From an uncultured Shimia sp. (GTDB lineage Bacteria; Pseudomonadota; Alphaproteobacteria; Rhodobacterales; Rhodobacteraceae), in the NCBI RefSeq assembly GCF_947498095.1, contig NZ_CANMJE010000003.1, forward strand, positions 310,001 through 374,000: 64,000 nucleotides of DNA. Direction: 5' to 3'. Position numbers and translations under genes: made by a program. The notes under the pieces are model-generated. The model had not been told where the DNA came from, did not search any database, and saw nothing but the letters and a program-made list of their open reading frames with translations. The first letter of the stretch is position 1. The number at the start of each line of letters is the position of its first letter. Below are positions 37,232 through 45,702 of the stretch, in pieces.

Positions 37232-38224
37232 TTAGAGGGATTGCCCTATCGAAATGGTGGGGGCCAACTGGTCGCGTCTTAGAGGGCCTTCCAATCCTTG
37301 CAGAATGATTTCGGCGGCCTTTTGTCCGATTTCGAAACGATGCGCGTCAGTTGTTGCCAGTTCCAACGGCAGACCACGAAGCATTGGCAGATTGTTGAAG
37401 CCCGCAAGCGCCAGATCGTCTGGAACACTAAGTCCCGACGCGAGGCAATGCATATACCCACCAACCGCCATCACATCGCTCGAGTAGTAAATGCAATCGG
37501 TATCCTGGGATCGCGCCAGCATCGTCCCGGTCAGGTCACGCCCTGTTTCTATTGAGGATTGGCCTGCATAAAGCTCTTGATCTACAAGCTTGAGCCCATG
37601 TTCTCCGAGTGCTTCGATAAATCCATCCAGACGTTTTCGGGCTCTGAAATCCTGAGGCATCTTGGTGCCAATAAAGCCGATGTTCCGATAGCCACGCTGC
37701 ACCACCGCTTCGGCCATTTCGCGACCTGCGGCGACGTGAGAAATACCGACGCAATGCGCGACGGCCTCTCCATCTACGTCCATGACTTCGACGACTGGGC
37801 AATCGGCTGCAGACAACAATGCGCGGGCAGGGGCCGTGTGTTCCAGCCCTGCCACCACCAGACCAGAGGGACGCCAGCTGAGCATCTCCCGGATCACGTC
37901 TTCTTCCTCATCCAGATCGTATCCGGTGACCCCGATCACAGGTTTTAGCGGGCTGCTCTCCAGCCCCGACGAGAGACCCGACAAAACCTCGGGAAAAACG
38001 AAACTGCTGAGAGAGGGAACGACAACACCAACCAGTTTTACGGATTGGGAGGCCAACGCGCCTGCAATGCGATTCGGCACGTAGCCGATCTCATTCGCGA
38101 TCTCTTTGACCTTGTTGCGGGTCGCCTCAGAGACGTCCGGAGCATCGCGTAAGGCCCGGCTGGCCGTCATCTCGCTCACCCCGGCGAGCTGTGCAACATC
38201 TTTCAGGACTAGTCTTTTGGCCAT
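37232..38224 (-). CDS. LacI-family regulator (GntR-like) of the Entner-Doudoroff operon
   Basis: A 330-residue LacI protein. The N-terminal helix-turn-helix (LKDVAQLAGVSEMTASRALRD) and hinge helix region (NRIAGALASQ) precede a sugar-binding core with VGVVVPSLSSFVFPEV and YYSSDVMAVGGYMHC. It resembles gluconate-type regulators in the hinge and the start of the core. It is divergent from gap-zwf-edd-eda-pgi, whose promoter carries LacI-type palindromes, and lies 158 bp from xylB on the same strand. Control of the Entner-Doudoroff genes is the likelier role, with a sugar acid or phosphorylated intermediate as ligand; a link to xylose genes cannot be excluded. Confidence 0.87.
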   Translation of the reverse strand: MAKRLVLKDVAQLAGVSEMTASRALRDAPDVSEATRNKVKEIANEIGYVPNRIAGALASQSVKLVGVVVPSLSSFVFPEVLSGLSSGLESSPLKPVIGVTGYDLDEEEDVIREMLSWRPSGLVVAGLEHTAPARALLSAADCPVVEVMDVDGEAVAHCVGISHVAAGREMAEAVVQRGYRNIGFIGTKMPQDFRARKRLDGFIEALGEHGLKLVDQELYAGQSSIETGRDLTGTMLARSQDTDCIYYSSDVMAVGGYMHCLASGLSVPDDLALAGFNNLPMLRGLPLELATTDAHRFEIGQKAAEIILQGLEGPLRRDQLAPTISIGQSL

Positions 38225-38303
38225 GCCCAGATGGTTGGCCAGATTTCCGTTTTCTGCAAGGGAAATCGCGTCGTAGATCGTGCGGATCGATGTGGGTTGA
38301 TTT

Positions 38304-38352
38304 TTGACAATTTGAACGCTATGGTAGCGCTAACGGTAACGCCACCGGTTAC
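38304..38352. promoter_or_regulatory. Promoter and LacI-type operators of the gap-zwf-edd-eda-pgi operon
   Basis: A consensus -35 TTGACA (38304-38309) is followed by GGTAGCGCTAAC (38323-38334), whose core TAGCGCTA is a perfect palindrome with the central CG typical of LacI operators. It would cover the -10 region. A second dyad GTAAC-N7-GTTAC (38336-38352) follows, and ACGCCACCG occurs twice, 12 bases apart (from 38339 and 38351). Confidence 0.65.
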
Positions 38353-38380
38353 GCCACCGATGCGTGAGATGGAGACTGAG

Positions 38381-39412
38381 ATGACGACAAGAATTGCAAT
38401 CAATGGATTTGGCCGAATTGGCCGTGGTGTTTTGCGCGCGCTGGTAGAAACCGGCGCAACAGACGTAGAGGTTGTGGCAATCAATGATCTGTCGCCACCG
38501 GAAACCCTCGCGCATTTGCTGGAGTTCGACAGCGTGCATGGACGGCTCAAGGCGGACATCAAGGTTGATGGTGATACGATGGTTGTTAACGGCCAGCGCA
38601 TTCGTCTGACTGCGATCCGCAACCCAGAAGAACTCCCCTGGAGCGACGTCGATATTGCCTATGAATGCACAGGCTTCTTCACGAAACGCGAAGATGCTGC
38701 GCGTCATCTGAAAAACGGATCTCGTCGGGTTTTGATCTCGGCGCCGGGGGCTGACGCCGATCGTACGGTGGTTTTTGGCGTGAACGACGCGGAACTTACC
38801 AAAGACGATGTCATCGTCTCCAATGCATCTTGCACCACCAATTGCCTTGCACCGATGGCAATGGTTTTGGATCGTGCCTTTGGCATTCGCACCGGGTATA
38901 TGACAACCGTGCATTCCTTTACCGGGGATCAGCCCAGCCACGACAGCAGCCACAAAGATCTTTACCGTGCGCGGGCGGCATCTGTGTCGATGGTTCCGAC
39001 CTCGACAGGTGCTGCGCGCGCAATTTCACTGGTTCTGCCACAGCTTAAGGGCAAGCTCGAAGGCTCTGCGATCCGCGTGCCAACACCGAACGTGTCACTG
39101 GTCGACCTGAGCTTTGTGCCAAATCGTTCTGTGACCGTTGAAGAGGTTAACAACGCCATTCGCGACGCCGCGGCCAAGGAACTGGCTGGTGTTCTGGCCT
39201 ATGAAGACCGCCCGCTGGTCTCGATCGATTTCAACCATGATGCGCACTCCTCGGTCTTTGCCGCCGCGCAGACATCGGTCACAGCCGATGGTCTTGTTCG
39301 TGTCGTCAGCTGGTATGACAACGAATGGGGTTTTTCCAACCGCATGATCGACACGGGTCGCGTGATCGGGGGGCTGCTGAACGGCAAGCCTGCCCTGAAA
39401 CTGGCTGGCTAA
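38381..39412 (+). CDS. gap: Glyceraldehyde-3-phosphate dehydrogenase, type I
   Basis: A 343-residue phosphorylating GAPDH. The NAD-binding INGFGRIGR motif starts at residue 7 and the catalytic Cys151 lies in SNASCTTNCLAP; a TVHSFTGDQ His and WYDNEWGFSNRM follow. I start at ATG 38381, with GGAG six bases upstream; the longer frame from 38231 covers the operator region and is not credible. It is the first gene of an Entner-Doudoroff operon, so it probably serves the lower half of sugar oxidation from the glyceraldehyde 3-phosphate released by the aldolase. A second gap elsewhere is common in this group. Confidence 0.93.
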   Translation: MTTRIAINGFGRIGRGVLRALVETGATDVEVVAINDLSPPETLAHLLEFDSVHGRLKADIKVDGDTMVVNGQRIRLTAIRNPEELPWSDVDIAYECTGFFTKREDAARHLKNGSRRVLISAPGADADRTVVFGVNDAELTKDDVIVSNASCTTNCLAPMAMVLDRAFGIRTGYMTTVHSFTGDQPSHDSSHKDLYRARAASVSMVPTSTGAARAISLVLPQLKGKLEGSAIRVPTPNVSLVDLSFVPNRSVTVEEVNNAIRDAAAKELAGVLAYEDRPLVSIDFNHDAHSSVFAAAQTSVTADGLVRVVSWYDNEWGFSNRMIDTGRVIGGLLNGKPALKLAG

Positions 39413-39415
39413 GTC

Positions 39416-40867
39416 ATGGTTTCTCGCGTTATCCCTGTCGCGCCGTTTGATCTTGTCGTCTTTGGTGCGACAGGAGACTTGGCGCGCCGCAAGATTTTTC
39501 CGGGTTTGTTTCACCGTTTTGAGGTTGGACAGATGCCGTCCGAGGCGCGGATCGTAGGTGTTGCGCGCAGTGAAATGGACGTGGATGCCTTTCGCAATCT
39601 GTTGCGGGCCAGCCTGTTGGAATTTGCGGATCGTGCGCAGAATGCCGAAGATCGGGTTCAGGCCTTTCTGGAGTGCGTGTCCTATGTTCGCGTCGATGCA
39701 GCCGGTGAAGATGGTTGGGAGGCTCTCAGCAAACACATGCGCAAAGACGCTACTCGGGCGTTTTACCTGTCTGTGTCACCCTCGCTGTTTGGTGACATTG
39801 CCGACAGGTTGAGCGCCCATGGCATGGCAACCTCTGAAAGTCGCATCGTTGTTGAAAAACCCTTTGGTCAGGATCTGGCTTCGGCGCGGGCTTTGAACGC
39901 AACCTTGCGGCGGAGTTTCTCAGAACATCAGATCTATCGCATTGACCACTACTTGGGCAAAGAGACCGTCCAGAACCTGATGGCCTTGCGCTTTGCCAAC
40001 TCGCTGTGGGAGCCCCTGTGGAATTCAACGCATATTGATCACGTGCAGATCACCGTTTCTGAAAGCATCGGGGTCGAGGGCCGAGGGGCCTATTATGATC
40101 GCTCGGGTGCGATGCGTGATATGGTTCAGAACCATTTGATGCAGCTTTTATGCCTGACCGCGATGGAACCGCCATCGAAGTACGATCCAGACGCGGTTCG
40201 AAACGAAAAAGTAAAAGTTATCAGCGCTTTGCAAGATGTTCCGCAAGAGGACATTGTGCGCGGTCAGTACCGGGAAACACCGGGGCAGCAAGACAGTTAC
40301 TGCGACCATGCGGAAAATCCCGACAGCCGCACCGAGAGTTTTGTCGCGATGAAGGTCAATGTCGGAAACTGGCGTTGGAGTGGGACACCGTTCTATCTCA
40401 GAACCGGCAAGAAACTTCGGGCGCGCAGTTCGGAAATCGCCGTTGTATTCCGTGATCCACCGCACATGATCTTTCCAAAGATGGAAGGGCGTCGCGGCAA
40501 TGCGTTGATCATCCGCCTGCAGCCTGACGAAGGCATCACATTACGCACGACCATCAAAGAGCCTGGCCCAGGTGGCTTGCGCCTGGCCGAGGTAACGTTG
40601 GACATGACCTTTGCCGAAGCGCTTGCGGGGGGCACCGACACGCAGGATGCTTACGAACGTCTTATCATGGACGTGATCCGCGGCGACCAGACATTGTTCA
40701 TGCGCGGAGATGAGGTTGAAGCAGCCTGGTCATGGGCGGACCCGATCATTGCCGGTTGGGAAGCGTCCTCGCGTACACCAGAGAAATATGACGCAGGCGG
40801 TTCTGGTCCCGAAGATGCACTTATGTTGTTGCATCGTGAGGGTCGCCGCTGGAGAGAAATCGGCTAG
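39416..40867 (+). CDS. zwf: Glucose-6-phosphate 1-dehydrogenase
   Basis: A 483-residue enzyme that oxidises glucose 6-phosphate to 6-phosphogluconolactone with NAD(P)+. The dinucleotide motif FGATGDLARRK is at the N-terminus, the active-site RIDHYLGKE is central and the substrate-binding VEKPFG segment is present. Its ATG lies three bases after the gap stop. The next gene is edd, 39 bases on; no 6-phosphogluconolactonase gene (pgl) is between them, unlike the common zwf-pgl arrangement. Confidence 0.95.
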   Translation: MVSRVIPVAPFDLVVFGATGDLARRKIFPGLFHRFEVGQMPSEARIVGVARSEMDVDAFRNLLRASLLEFADRAQNAEDRVQAFLECVSYVRVDAAGEDGWEALSKHMRKDATRAFYLSVSPSLFGDIADRLSAHGMATSESRIVVEKPFGQDLASARALNATLRRSFSEHQIYRIDHYLGKETVQNLMALRFANSLWEPLWNSTHIDHVQITVSESIGVEGRGAYYDRSGAMRDMVQNHLMQLLCLTAMEPPSKYDPDAVRNEKVKVISALQDVPQEDIVRGQYRETPGQQDSYCDHAENPDSRTESFVAMKVNVGNWRWSGTPFYLRTGKKLRARSSEIAVVFRDPPHMIFPKMEGRRGNALIIRLQPDEGITLRTTIKEPGPGGLRLAEVTLDMTFAEALAGGTDTQDAYERLIMDVIRGDQTLFMRGDEVEAAWSWADPIIAGWEASSRTPEKYDAGGSGPEDALMLLHREGRRWREIG

Positions 40868-40906
40868 GCTGATAACAGTCTGTCAGGTAATACTGGATCC
40901 AAGAAA

Positions 40907-42715
40907 ATGACGCTTAACCCAACATTGGAACGGGTCACTGACCGGATCATCGTCCGCAGTGCCGCAACCCGCAGCGCTTATCTCGAAAGAATGCGTGCCG
41001 CACAGTCCAAAGGACCGTCGCGCGGGCATTTGTCTTGTAGCGGTCAGGCGCATGCCTATGCCGCTGCGGGGCCGGATCAATCCAGACTGGCCACTGAAAG
41101 TACCGGACATCTGGGCATAGTCACGGCCTATAATGATATGCTCTCGGCACATCAGCCCTTTGAAGGCTATCCTCAAATCATCCGTGACGCGGCCCGTGCC
41201 GTTGGCGGATCAGCTCAAGTTGCCGGCGGCGTGCCAGCCATGTGTGACGGTGTCACGCAGGGCGAGGCGGGTATGGAACTGAGCCTGTTTTCGCGCGATG
41301 TCATCGCCATGGCGACAGCCGTTGCCCTAAGTCACAACACCTTTGATGCGGCGATGTTTCTTGGGGTTTGCGACAAGATTGTTCCAGGCCTCGTAATCGG
41401 TGCTCAGAGCTTTGGGCATTTGCCTGCGGTATTTGCCCCAGCGGGCCCTATGAGCAGCGGCCTTGGTAATGAAGATAAAGCGCGGGTGCGCCGCCAGTTT
41501 GCCGCCGGAGAAGTCGGACGAGCAGACCTGATGGCCGCGGAAATGGCCGCTTATCACGGCCCCGGAACCTGCACGTTCTATGGCACGGCAAACACCAACC
41601 AGATGTTGATGGAGTTCATGGGGCTGCATCTGCCCGGTGCCAGCTTTGTGCCTCCCGACAGTGACTTGCGGCAAGCACTGACCGAAGAGGGCGCCCGCCG
41701 TGCGTTGAGCCTCTCGGCCTTGGGAGAAGCCTACACACCGGTCTGTGACATCCTCGACGAACGGGCTTTTGTGAATGGCATCGTGGGTTTGAATGCTACA
41801 GGCGGGTCAACCAACTTGTTGATCCATTTGGTAGCGATGGCGCGGGCCGGGGGCATCATCCTGGATTGGCAGGATTTCTCTGACTTGTCTGATGTCACAC
41901 CGCTTTTGGCGCGGGTCTATCCAAATGGTCTGGCCGATGTGAACATGTTCCATGCCGCTGGCGGCTTGGGGTATCTCATTGGCCAATTGTTGGAGGTTGG
42001 CCTTTTGCATCCCGATACAAAGACAGTTGCCGGTGAAGGGCTGCAGGCCTACACACGCTCGCCGGTTTTGGAACAGGACGACCTGAGCTGGGGCGCGCCG
42101 ATCACGGACAGCCTCAATCCTGCAATCTTGCGTCCGGCTGAGGAGGCTTTTCAGCCCAGTGGTGGACTGAAGCGCCTTGAAGGCGCTTTGGGTGAAGCCG
42201 TGATAAAGGTGTCTGCGGTCGACAAAAAACATCGCCTGATCGAAGCGCCTGTGCGTGTCTTTGACGATCAAAACGCCGTCAAAGAAGCCTTTAAGGCAGG
42301 CGAATTCACAGGGGACGTCATTGTGGTCGTTCGTTTTCAGGGCCCAAAAGCCAACGGGATGCCGGAACTGCACAGCCTGACACCTCTCTTGTCGATCCTT
42401 CAGGGGCGTGGTCATCAGGTTGCTTTGGTGACGGATGGGCGCATGTCAGGGGCCTCGGGCAAGGTTCCTGCGGCGATCCACGTTTGCCCCGAGGCTGCGG
42501 ATGGTGGCTTGATTGCGCGGCTTCAAGACGGTGATATCATGCGGCTTGACGCCGAAGCTGGGCGACTGGATGTTCTGACCAAAGGTGTCGAAACCCGCGC
42601 CTTGGCTGACTATGATGCCAGTGCCAGCGCTGCTGGTTGTGGGCGTGAATTGTTCGGGGTGTTTCGCCAAAGTGTCGGAACGGCAAGCTCGGGCGCAACA
42701 GTTTTTGGAGAATAA
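40907..42715 (+). CDS. edd: 6-Phosphogluconate dehydratase
   Basis: A 602-residue IlvD/Edd-family iron-sulfur dehydratase that makes 2-keto-3-deoxy-6-phosphogluconate. Cluster-binding and family motifs are seen: [25 protein letters not shown], the [11 protein letters not shown] segment, [14 protein letters not shown] and the C-terminal [19 protein letters not shown]. The length matches Edd rather than IlvD (about 560-570). It sits between zwf and eda, in pathway order. Confidence 0.95.
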   Translation: MTLNPTLERVTDRIIVRSAATRSAYLERMRAAQSKGPSRGHLSCSGQAHAYAAAGPDQSRLATESTGHLGIVTAYNDMLSAHQPFEGYPQIIRDAARAVGGSAQVAGGVPAMCDGVTQGEAGMELSLFSRDVIAMATAVALSHNTFDAAMFLGVCDKIVPGLVIGAQSFGHLPAVFAPAGPMSSGLGNEDKARVRRQFAAGEVGRADLMAAEMAAYHGPGTCTFYGTANTNQMLMEFMGLHLPGASFVPPDSDLRQALTEEGARRALSLSALGEAYTPVCDILDERAFVNGIVGLNATGGSTNLLIHLVAMARAGGIILDWQDFSDLSDVTPLLARVYPNGLADVNMFHAAGGLGYLIGQLLEVGLLHPDTKTVAGEGLQAYTRSPVLEQDDLSWGAPITDSLNPAILRPAEEAFQPSGGLKRLEGALGEAVIKVSAVDKKHRLIEAPVRVFDDQNAVKEAFKAGEFTGDVIVVVRFQGPKANGMPELHSLTPLLSILQGRGHQVALVTDGRMSGASGKVPAAIHVCPEAADGGLIARLQDGDIMRLDAEAGRLDVLTKGVETRALADYDASASAAGCGRELFGVFRQSVGTASSGATVFGE

Positions 42716-42718
42716 GTG

Positions 42719-43363
42719 ATGAGCCTATCTGCACATGAGGCCAGCCAGCGAACCCGTGCTTTATGCAATCTGGCCCCAATTGTCCCGGTTATTGTCGTGG
42801 ACGATTTGGCCACGGCAGAACCATTGGCCGAAGCCCTTGTCGCGGGGGGGCTGCCGGTCCTTGAGGTGACTTTACGCACACCGGCGGCCTTGGACAGCAT
42901 TCGCGCCATGTCGCGTGTGGCCGGTGGGCACGTGGGGGCAGGGACACTGATCACACCAGATGATGTCCGCGCCGCCAAAGAGGCAGGTGCCACTTTCGGC
43001 GTGTCTCCGGGCGCAACTGACGCGTTGTTGCAGGCTTGTGCAGATGAGGACCTGCCCCTGTTGCCGGGTGCCGCGACAGCGAGTGAGGCTATGGCGCTTT
43101 TGGAGCGGGGTTATGACATGCTCAAGTTCTTTCCTGCTGAGGCATCGGGCGGCGCACCGGCCCTTGCCGCGATTGGCGCACCTTTGCCGCAAATCAGCTT
43201 TTGCCCCACAGGTGGTGTCAGCCCTGAAAATGCGATGGATTACCTATCCCTGCCAAATGTGGTCTGCGCTGGCGGAAGCTGGGTTGCGCCAAAGGACGCG
43301 GTTCGGCAGGGTCAGTGGGATAAGATTGAAGAACTGGCCCGCGCGGCTGCGAAACTGGGATGA
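42719..43363 (+). CDS. eda: KDPG aldolase
   Basis: A 214-residue class I aldolase that splits 2-keto-3-deoxy-6-phosphogluconate into pyruvate and glyceraldehyde 3-phosphate. The catalytic Glu49 is in LEVTLRTP and the Schiff-base Lys136 in MLKFFPAEASGG; the phosphate-binding CPTGGVSPENA loop follows. GTG 42716 and ATG 42719 are adjacent; I take the ATG. It begins three bases after the edd stop and overlaps pgi by ATGA (43360-43363). Confidence 0.94.
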   Translation: MSLSAHEASQRTRALCNLAPIVPVIVVDDLATAEPLAEALVAGGLPVLEVTLRTPAALDSIRAMSRVAGGHVGAGTLITPDDVRAAKEAGATFGVSPGATDALLQACADEDLPLLPGAATASEAMALLERGYDMLKFFPAEASGGAPALAAIGAPLPQISFCPTGGVSPENAMDYLSLPNVVCAGGSWVAPKDAVRQGQWDKIEELARAAAKLG

Positions 43364-44979
43364 ACAAAGCTATGATGGGTCTTTGGGACAAGCTGAGCGC
43401 CAATCAGACAGCAAATCAAGACCGGAGCATCGCGTCATTATTCAGTGATCCCTATAGGTTGGATCGCTTTTCCACCCAGGCTTGTGATGTGTTTCTGGAT
43501 GCATCCAAGACAAACATCGACAATGCGGCACTGGACCTTTTGATCGGGCTCGTAACTGAGGCCGATGTGGCAGGCAAGCGTGACGCGATGTTTGCGGGCA
43601 AGAAAATCAACGACACAGAAGGGCGGGCCGTATTGCATACGGCGTTGCGAGCGAACAATTCTGACCCGCTCAATGTGGACGATGAAGATGTACGTCCGGG
43701 AATTGCAGAAACACTCAACCGGATGCGCCAATTTTGTGATGACGTGCGCACCGGAGCGATCACAACACCGGCAGGACAGCGGTTCACCGACGTGGTGAAC
43801 ATTGGCATCGGGGGATCTGACTTGGGTCCCGCAATGGCAGTCCAGGCGCTGGCACCCTATCACGACGGTCCCAAATGCCATTTCGTGTCAAATGTAGACG
43901 CCGCCCATATCCATGATGTTGTGGCCGCGCTTGACCCTGCCACAACATTGATCGTGATAGCCTCCAAGACCTTCACCACCATTGAAACCATGACCAATGC
44001 CCGCGCTGCGATGATGTGGCTAAAGGCTGGCGTTGGCGCACAAACCACCGGCCATTTGGCGGCAATTTCCAGCGCGGTCGACAAGACTGCGGCAATGGGA
44101 ATTGACCCCGAACGTGTTTTTGGATTCGAAGAATGGGTTGGCGGGCGCTATTCGCTCTGGGGACCCATCGGGCTTGCTATCATGCTGGCGATTGGTGGGG
44201 ATCGGTTTGCCGAATTTCTCGCCGGCGCCCGCGACATGGATGCCCATTTCCAAACTGCACCACTGGATCAAAACCTGCCTGTGATGTTGGCGTTGACCGG
44301 TTTGTGGCACCGCAATGTCTGTGGCTATCCGACCCGCGCTGTTCTGCCTTACGATCAACGCCTTAACCGGTTTCCGGCCTATCTTCAGCAGTTGGATATG
44401 GAAAGCAATGGCAAGCGCGTTACGCTGGCAGGTGAGACGCTGACCATAGCCTCTGGTCCGGTGGTCTGGGGCGAACCCGGAACCAACGGACAGCACGCAT
44501 TCTACCAGCTGCTGCATCAGGGGACCGATGTCATACCGGCCGAATTTCTGATTGCCGCTGAAGGGCACGAACCGGATTTTCAAGACCACCACGAGTTGCT
44601 CAAAGCCAACTGTCTTGCGCAATCCGAAGCTTTGATGCTGGGCCGCAGTGCGACTGCTGCACGCGAAATCGCCGGAGACTTGGGGTTTACCGGGGCCGAG
44701 GCGGATCGGCAGGCTGCCCATCGTACTTTTCCCGGCAACCGACCCTCCGTCACGATTGCCTATCCAAAGCTTACCCCTCGCATGCTGGGGACACTGATTG
44801 CGCTATATGAGCACCGTGTCTTTGTTGAAGGGGCGGTTTGGGGGATCAATTCGTTTGACCAATGGGGCGTCGAGCTGGGTAAAGAGCTTGCCAAAGCCCT
44901 GTTGCCTATGGTGCGTTCCGGGCAGGCCGAAGGCAAAGATGCCTCAACCGCCGGACTGGTCACGTTCCTTAAGAAATAA
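43360..44979 (+). CDS. pgi: Glucose-6-phosphate isomerase
   Basis: A 539-residue isomerase linking fructose 6-phosphate to the Zwf-Edd-Eda route. The sugar-phosphate motif NIGIGGSDLGPAM, SKTFTTIETMTNA, the GGRYSLWGPIGL signature, the GTNGQHAFYQLLHQG motif and the C-terminal catalytic-region GINSFDQWGVELGK are present. It is translationally coupled to eda. Recycling of triose phosphate back to glucose 6-phosphate would need it in an organism that relies on the Entner-Doudoroff pathway. It ends eight bases before the convergent tetR gene. Confidence 0.95.
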   Translation: MNKAMMGLWDKLSANQTANQDRSIASLFSDPYRLDRFSTQACDVFLDASKTNIDNAALDLLIGLVTEADVAGKRDAMFAGKKINDTEGRAVLHTALRANNSDPLNVDDEDVRPGIAETLNRMRQFCDDVRTGAITTPAGQRFTDVVNIGIGGSDLGPAMAVQALAPYHDGPKCHFVSNVDAAHIHDVVAALDPATTLIVIASKTFTTIETMTNARAAMMWLKAGVGAQTTGHLAAISSAVDKTAAMGIDPERVFGFEEWVGGRYSLWGPIGLAIMLAIGGDRFAEFLAGARDMDAHFQTAPLDQNLPVMLALTGLWHRNVCGYPTRAVLPYDQRLNRFPAYLQQLDMESNGKRVTLAGETLTIASGPVVWGEPGTNGQHAFYQLLHQGTDVIPAEFLIAAEGHEPDFQDHHELLKANCLAQSEALMLGRSATAAREIAGDLGFTGAEADRQAAHRTFPGNRPSVTIAYPKLTPRMLGTLIALYEHRVFVEGAVWGINSFDQWGVELGKELAKALLPMVRSGQAEGKDASTAGLVTFLKK

Positions 44980-44986
44980 CGACACT

Positions 44987-45598
44987 TCAGCCTGTATGGC
45001 GCGCGAAAAAGCGGCGAATGTCGCTTTCGCTGGGACGTGAACCGGTGAACACTTCGACATAGTCCGGCATACGACGCAAACGGGCGTCTGGGTCTTCGAT
45101 GACCTCCATCGAGAAATAGCCGATCTGGGTGTAAATCATCGTCATAGCGCGGGCATGCGCCTGTGCTGGATCATATCCGTGCCTGCTGAACATCTCGGTT
45201 AATGCGCGGCACCTTTCGATATCCGCAGCATCCAGACGCTCTTGCAATTCCGTTTCGTTGCGCGCCCAGTTGCGAATGGCCAATTCCAGAGGCGCATCAA
45301 AAAGATCGTTGTCCAGCCAGCAGTCAAACAGGTTGAACACGGCTTCTCCAATGCTTTCAGAATAGGCCGTACTGCGGGCGACAAGGTTACCGGTGTTTTT
45401 CTCTTCCCACCGGTGGATCATCGCCTCGAGCAACGCATCCCGATCCCGGAAATGCCAGTAAAAGCCTGTGCGGGACACTCCAAGCTTTTTTGCCAGCGGC
45501 ATGACTTTGACGGCCTCAACGCCGTTCTCGGTCAGCAGTTGATAGGCTGCATCCAGCCATGCGGTTTCGGGGATCTTGGGTTTTTGCATTGTATTCAT
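44987..45598 (-). CDS. TetR-family regulator
   Basis: A 203-residue TetR protein. The N-terminal three-helix DNA-binding domain (GVEAVKVMPLAKKLGVSRTGFYWHFRDRDALLEAMI) is clear; the ligand-binding C-terminal domain is variable and contains YTQIGYFSMEVIEDP. It is divergent from the methyltransferase/flavoprotein operon, with 104 bp between starts holding a pair of repeated CATATGT sites, so it probably represses that operon and itself. Neither ATG 45598 nor the ATG three codons later has a good ribosome site, so the start is uncertain by three residues. Confidence 0.87.
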   Translation of the reverse strand: MNTMQKPKIPETAWLDAAYQLLTENGVEAVKVMPLAKKLGVSRTGFYWHFRDRDALLEAMIHRWEEKNTGNLVARSTAYSESIGEAVFNLFDCWLDNDLFDAPLELAIRNWARNETELQERLDAADIERCRALTEMFSRHGYDPAQAHARAMTMIYTQIGYFSMEVIEDPDARLRRMPDYVEVFTGSRPSESDIRRFFARHTG

Positions 45599-45640
45599 GA
45601 GAGAGGTTTAGCAGTACGAACAGGTATGCACAAGAAACTT

Positions 45641-45674
45641 GACACATATGTCGAGTTCGTGGACGCATATGTTT
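45641..45674. promoter_or_regulatory. Two CATATGT repeats 21 bp apart, candidate TetR operator
   Basis: GACACATATGTCG (45641-45653) and GACGCATATGTTT (45662-45674) match at 10 of 13 positions, each around a CATATG palindrome. The 21-bp offset is two helical turns, so two dimers could sit on one DNA face. A TTGACA (45639-45644) overlaps the first copy and may be the -35 box of the rightward operon. Confidence 0.6.
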
Positions 45675-45702
45675 CAGATTTCGCATCCAGACAGGATTCG
45701 CC

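Noticed and set aside
38339..38359. ACGCCACCG direct repeats as a CRISPR or mobile-element end
   Set aside because: There are only two short copies, 12 bases apart, within an operator region; no array or transposase is present.
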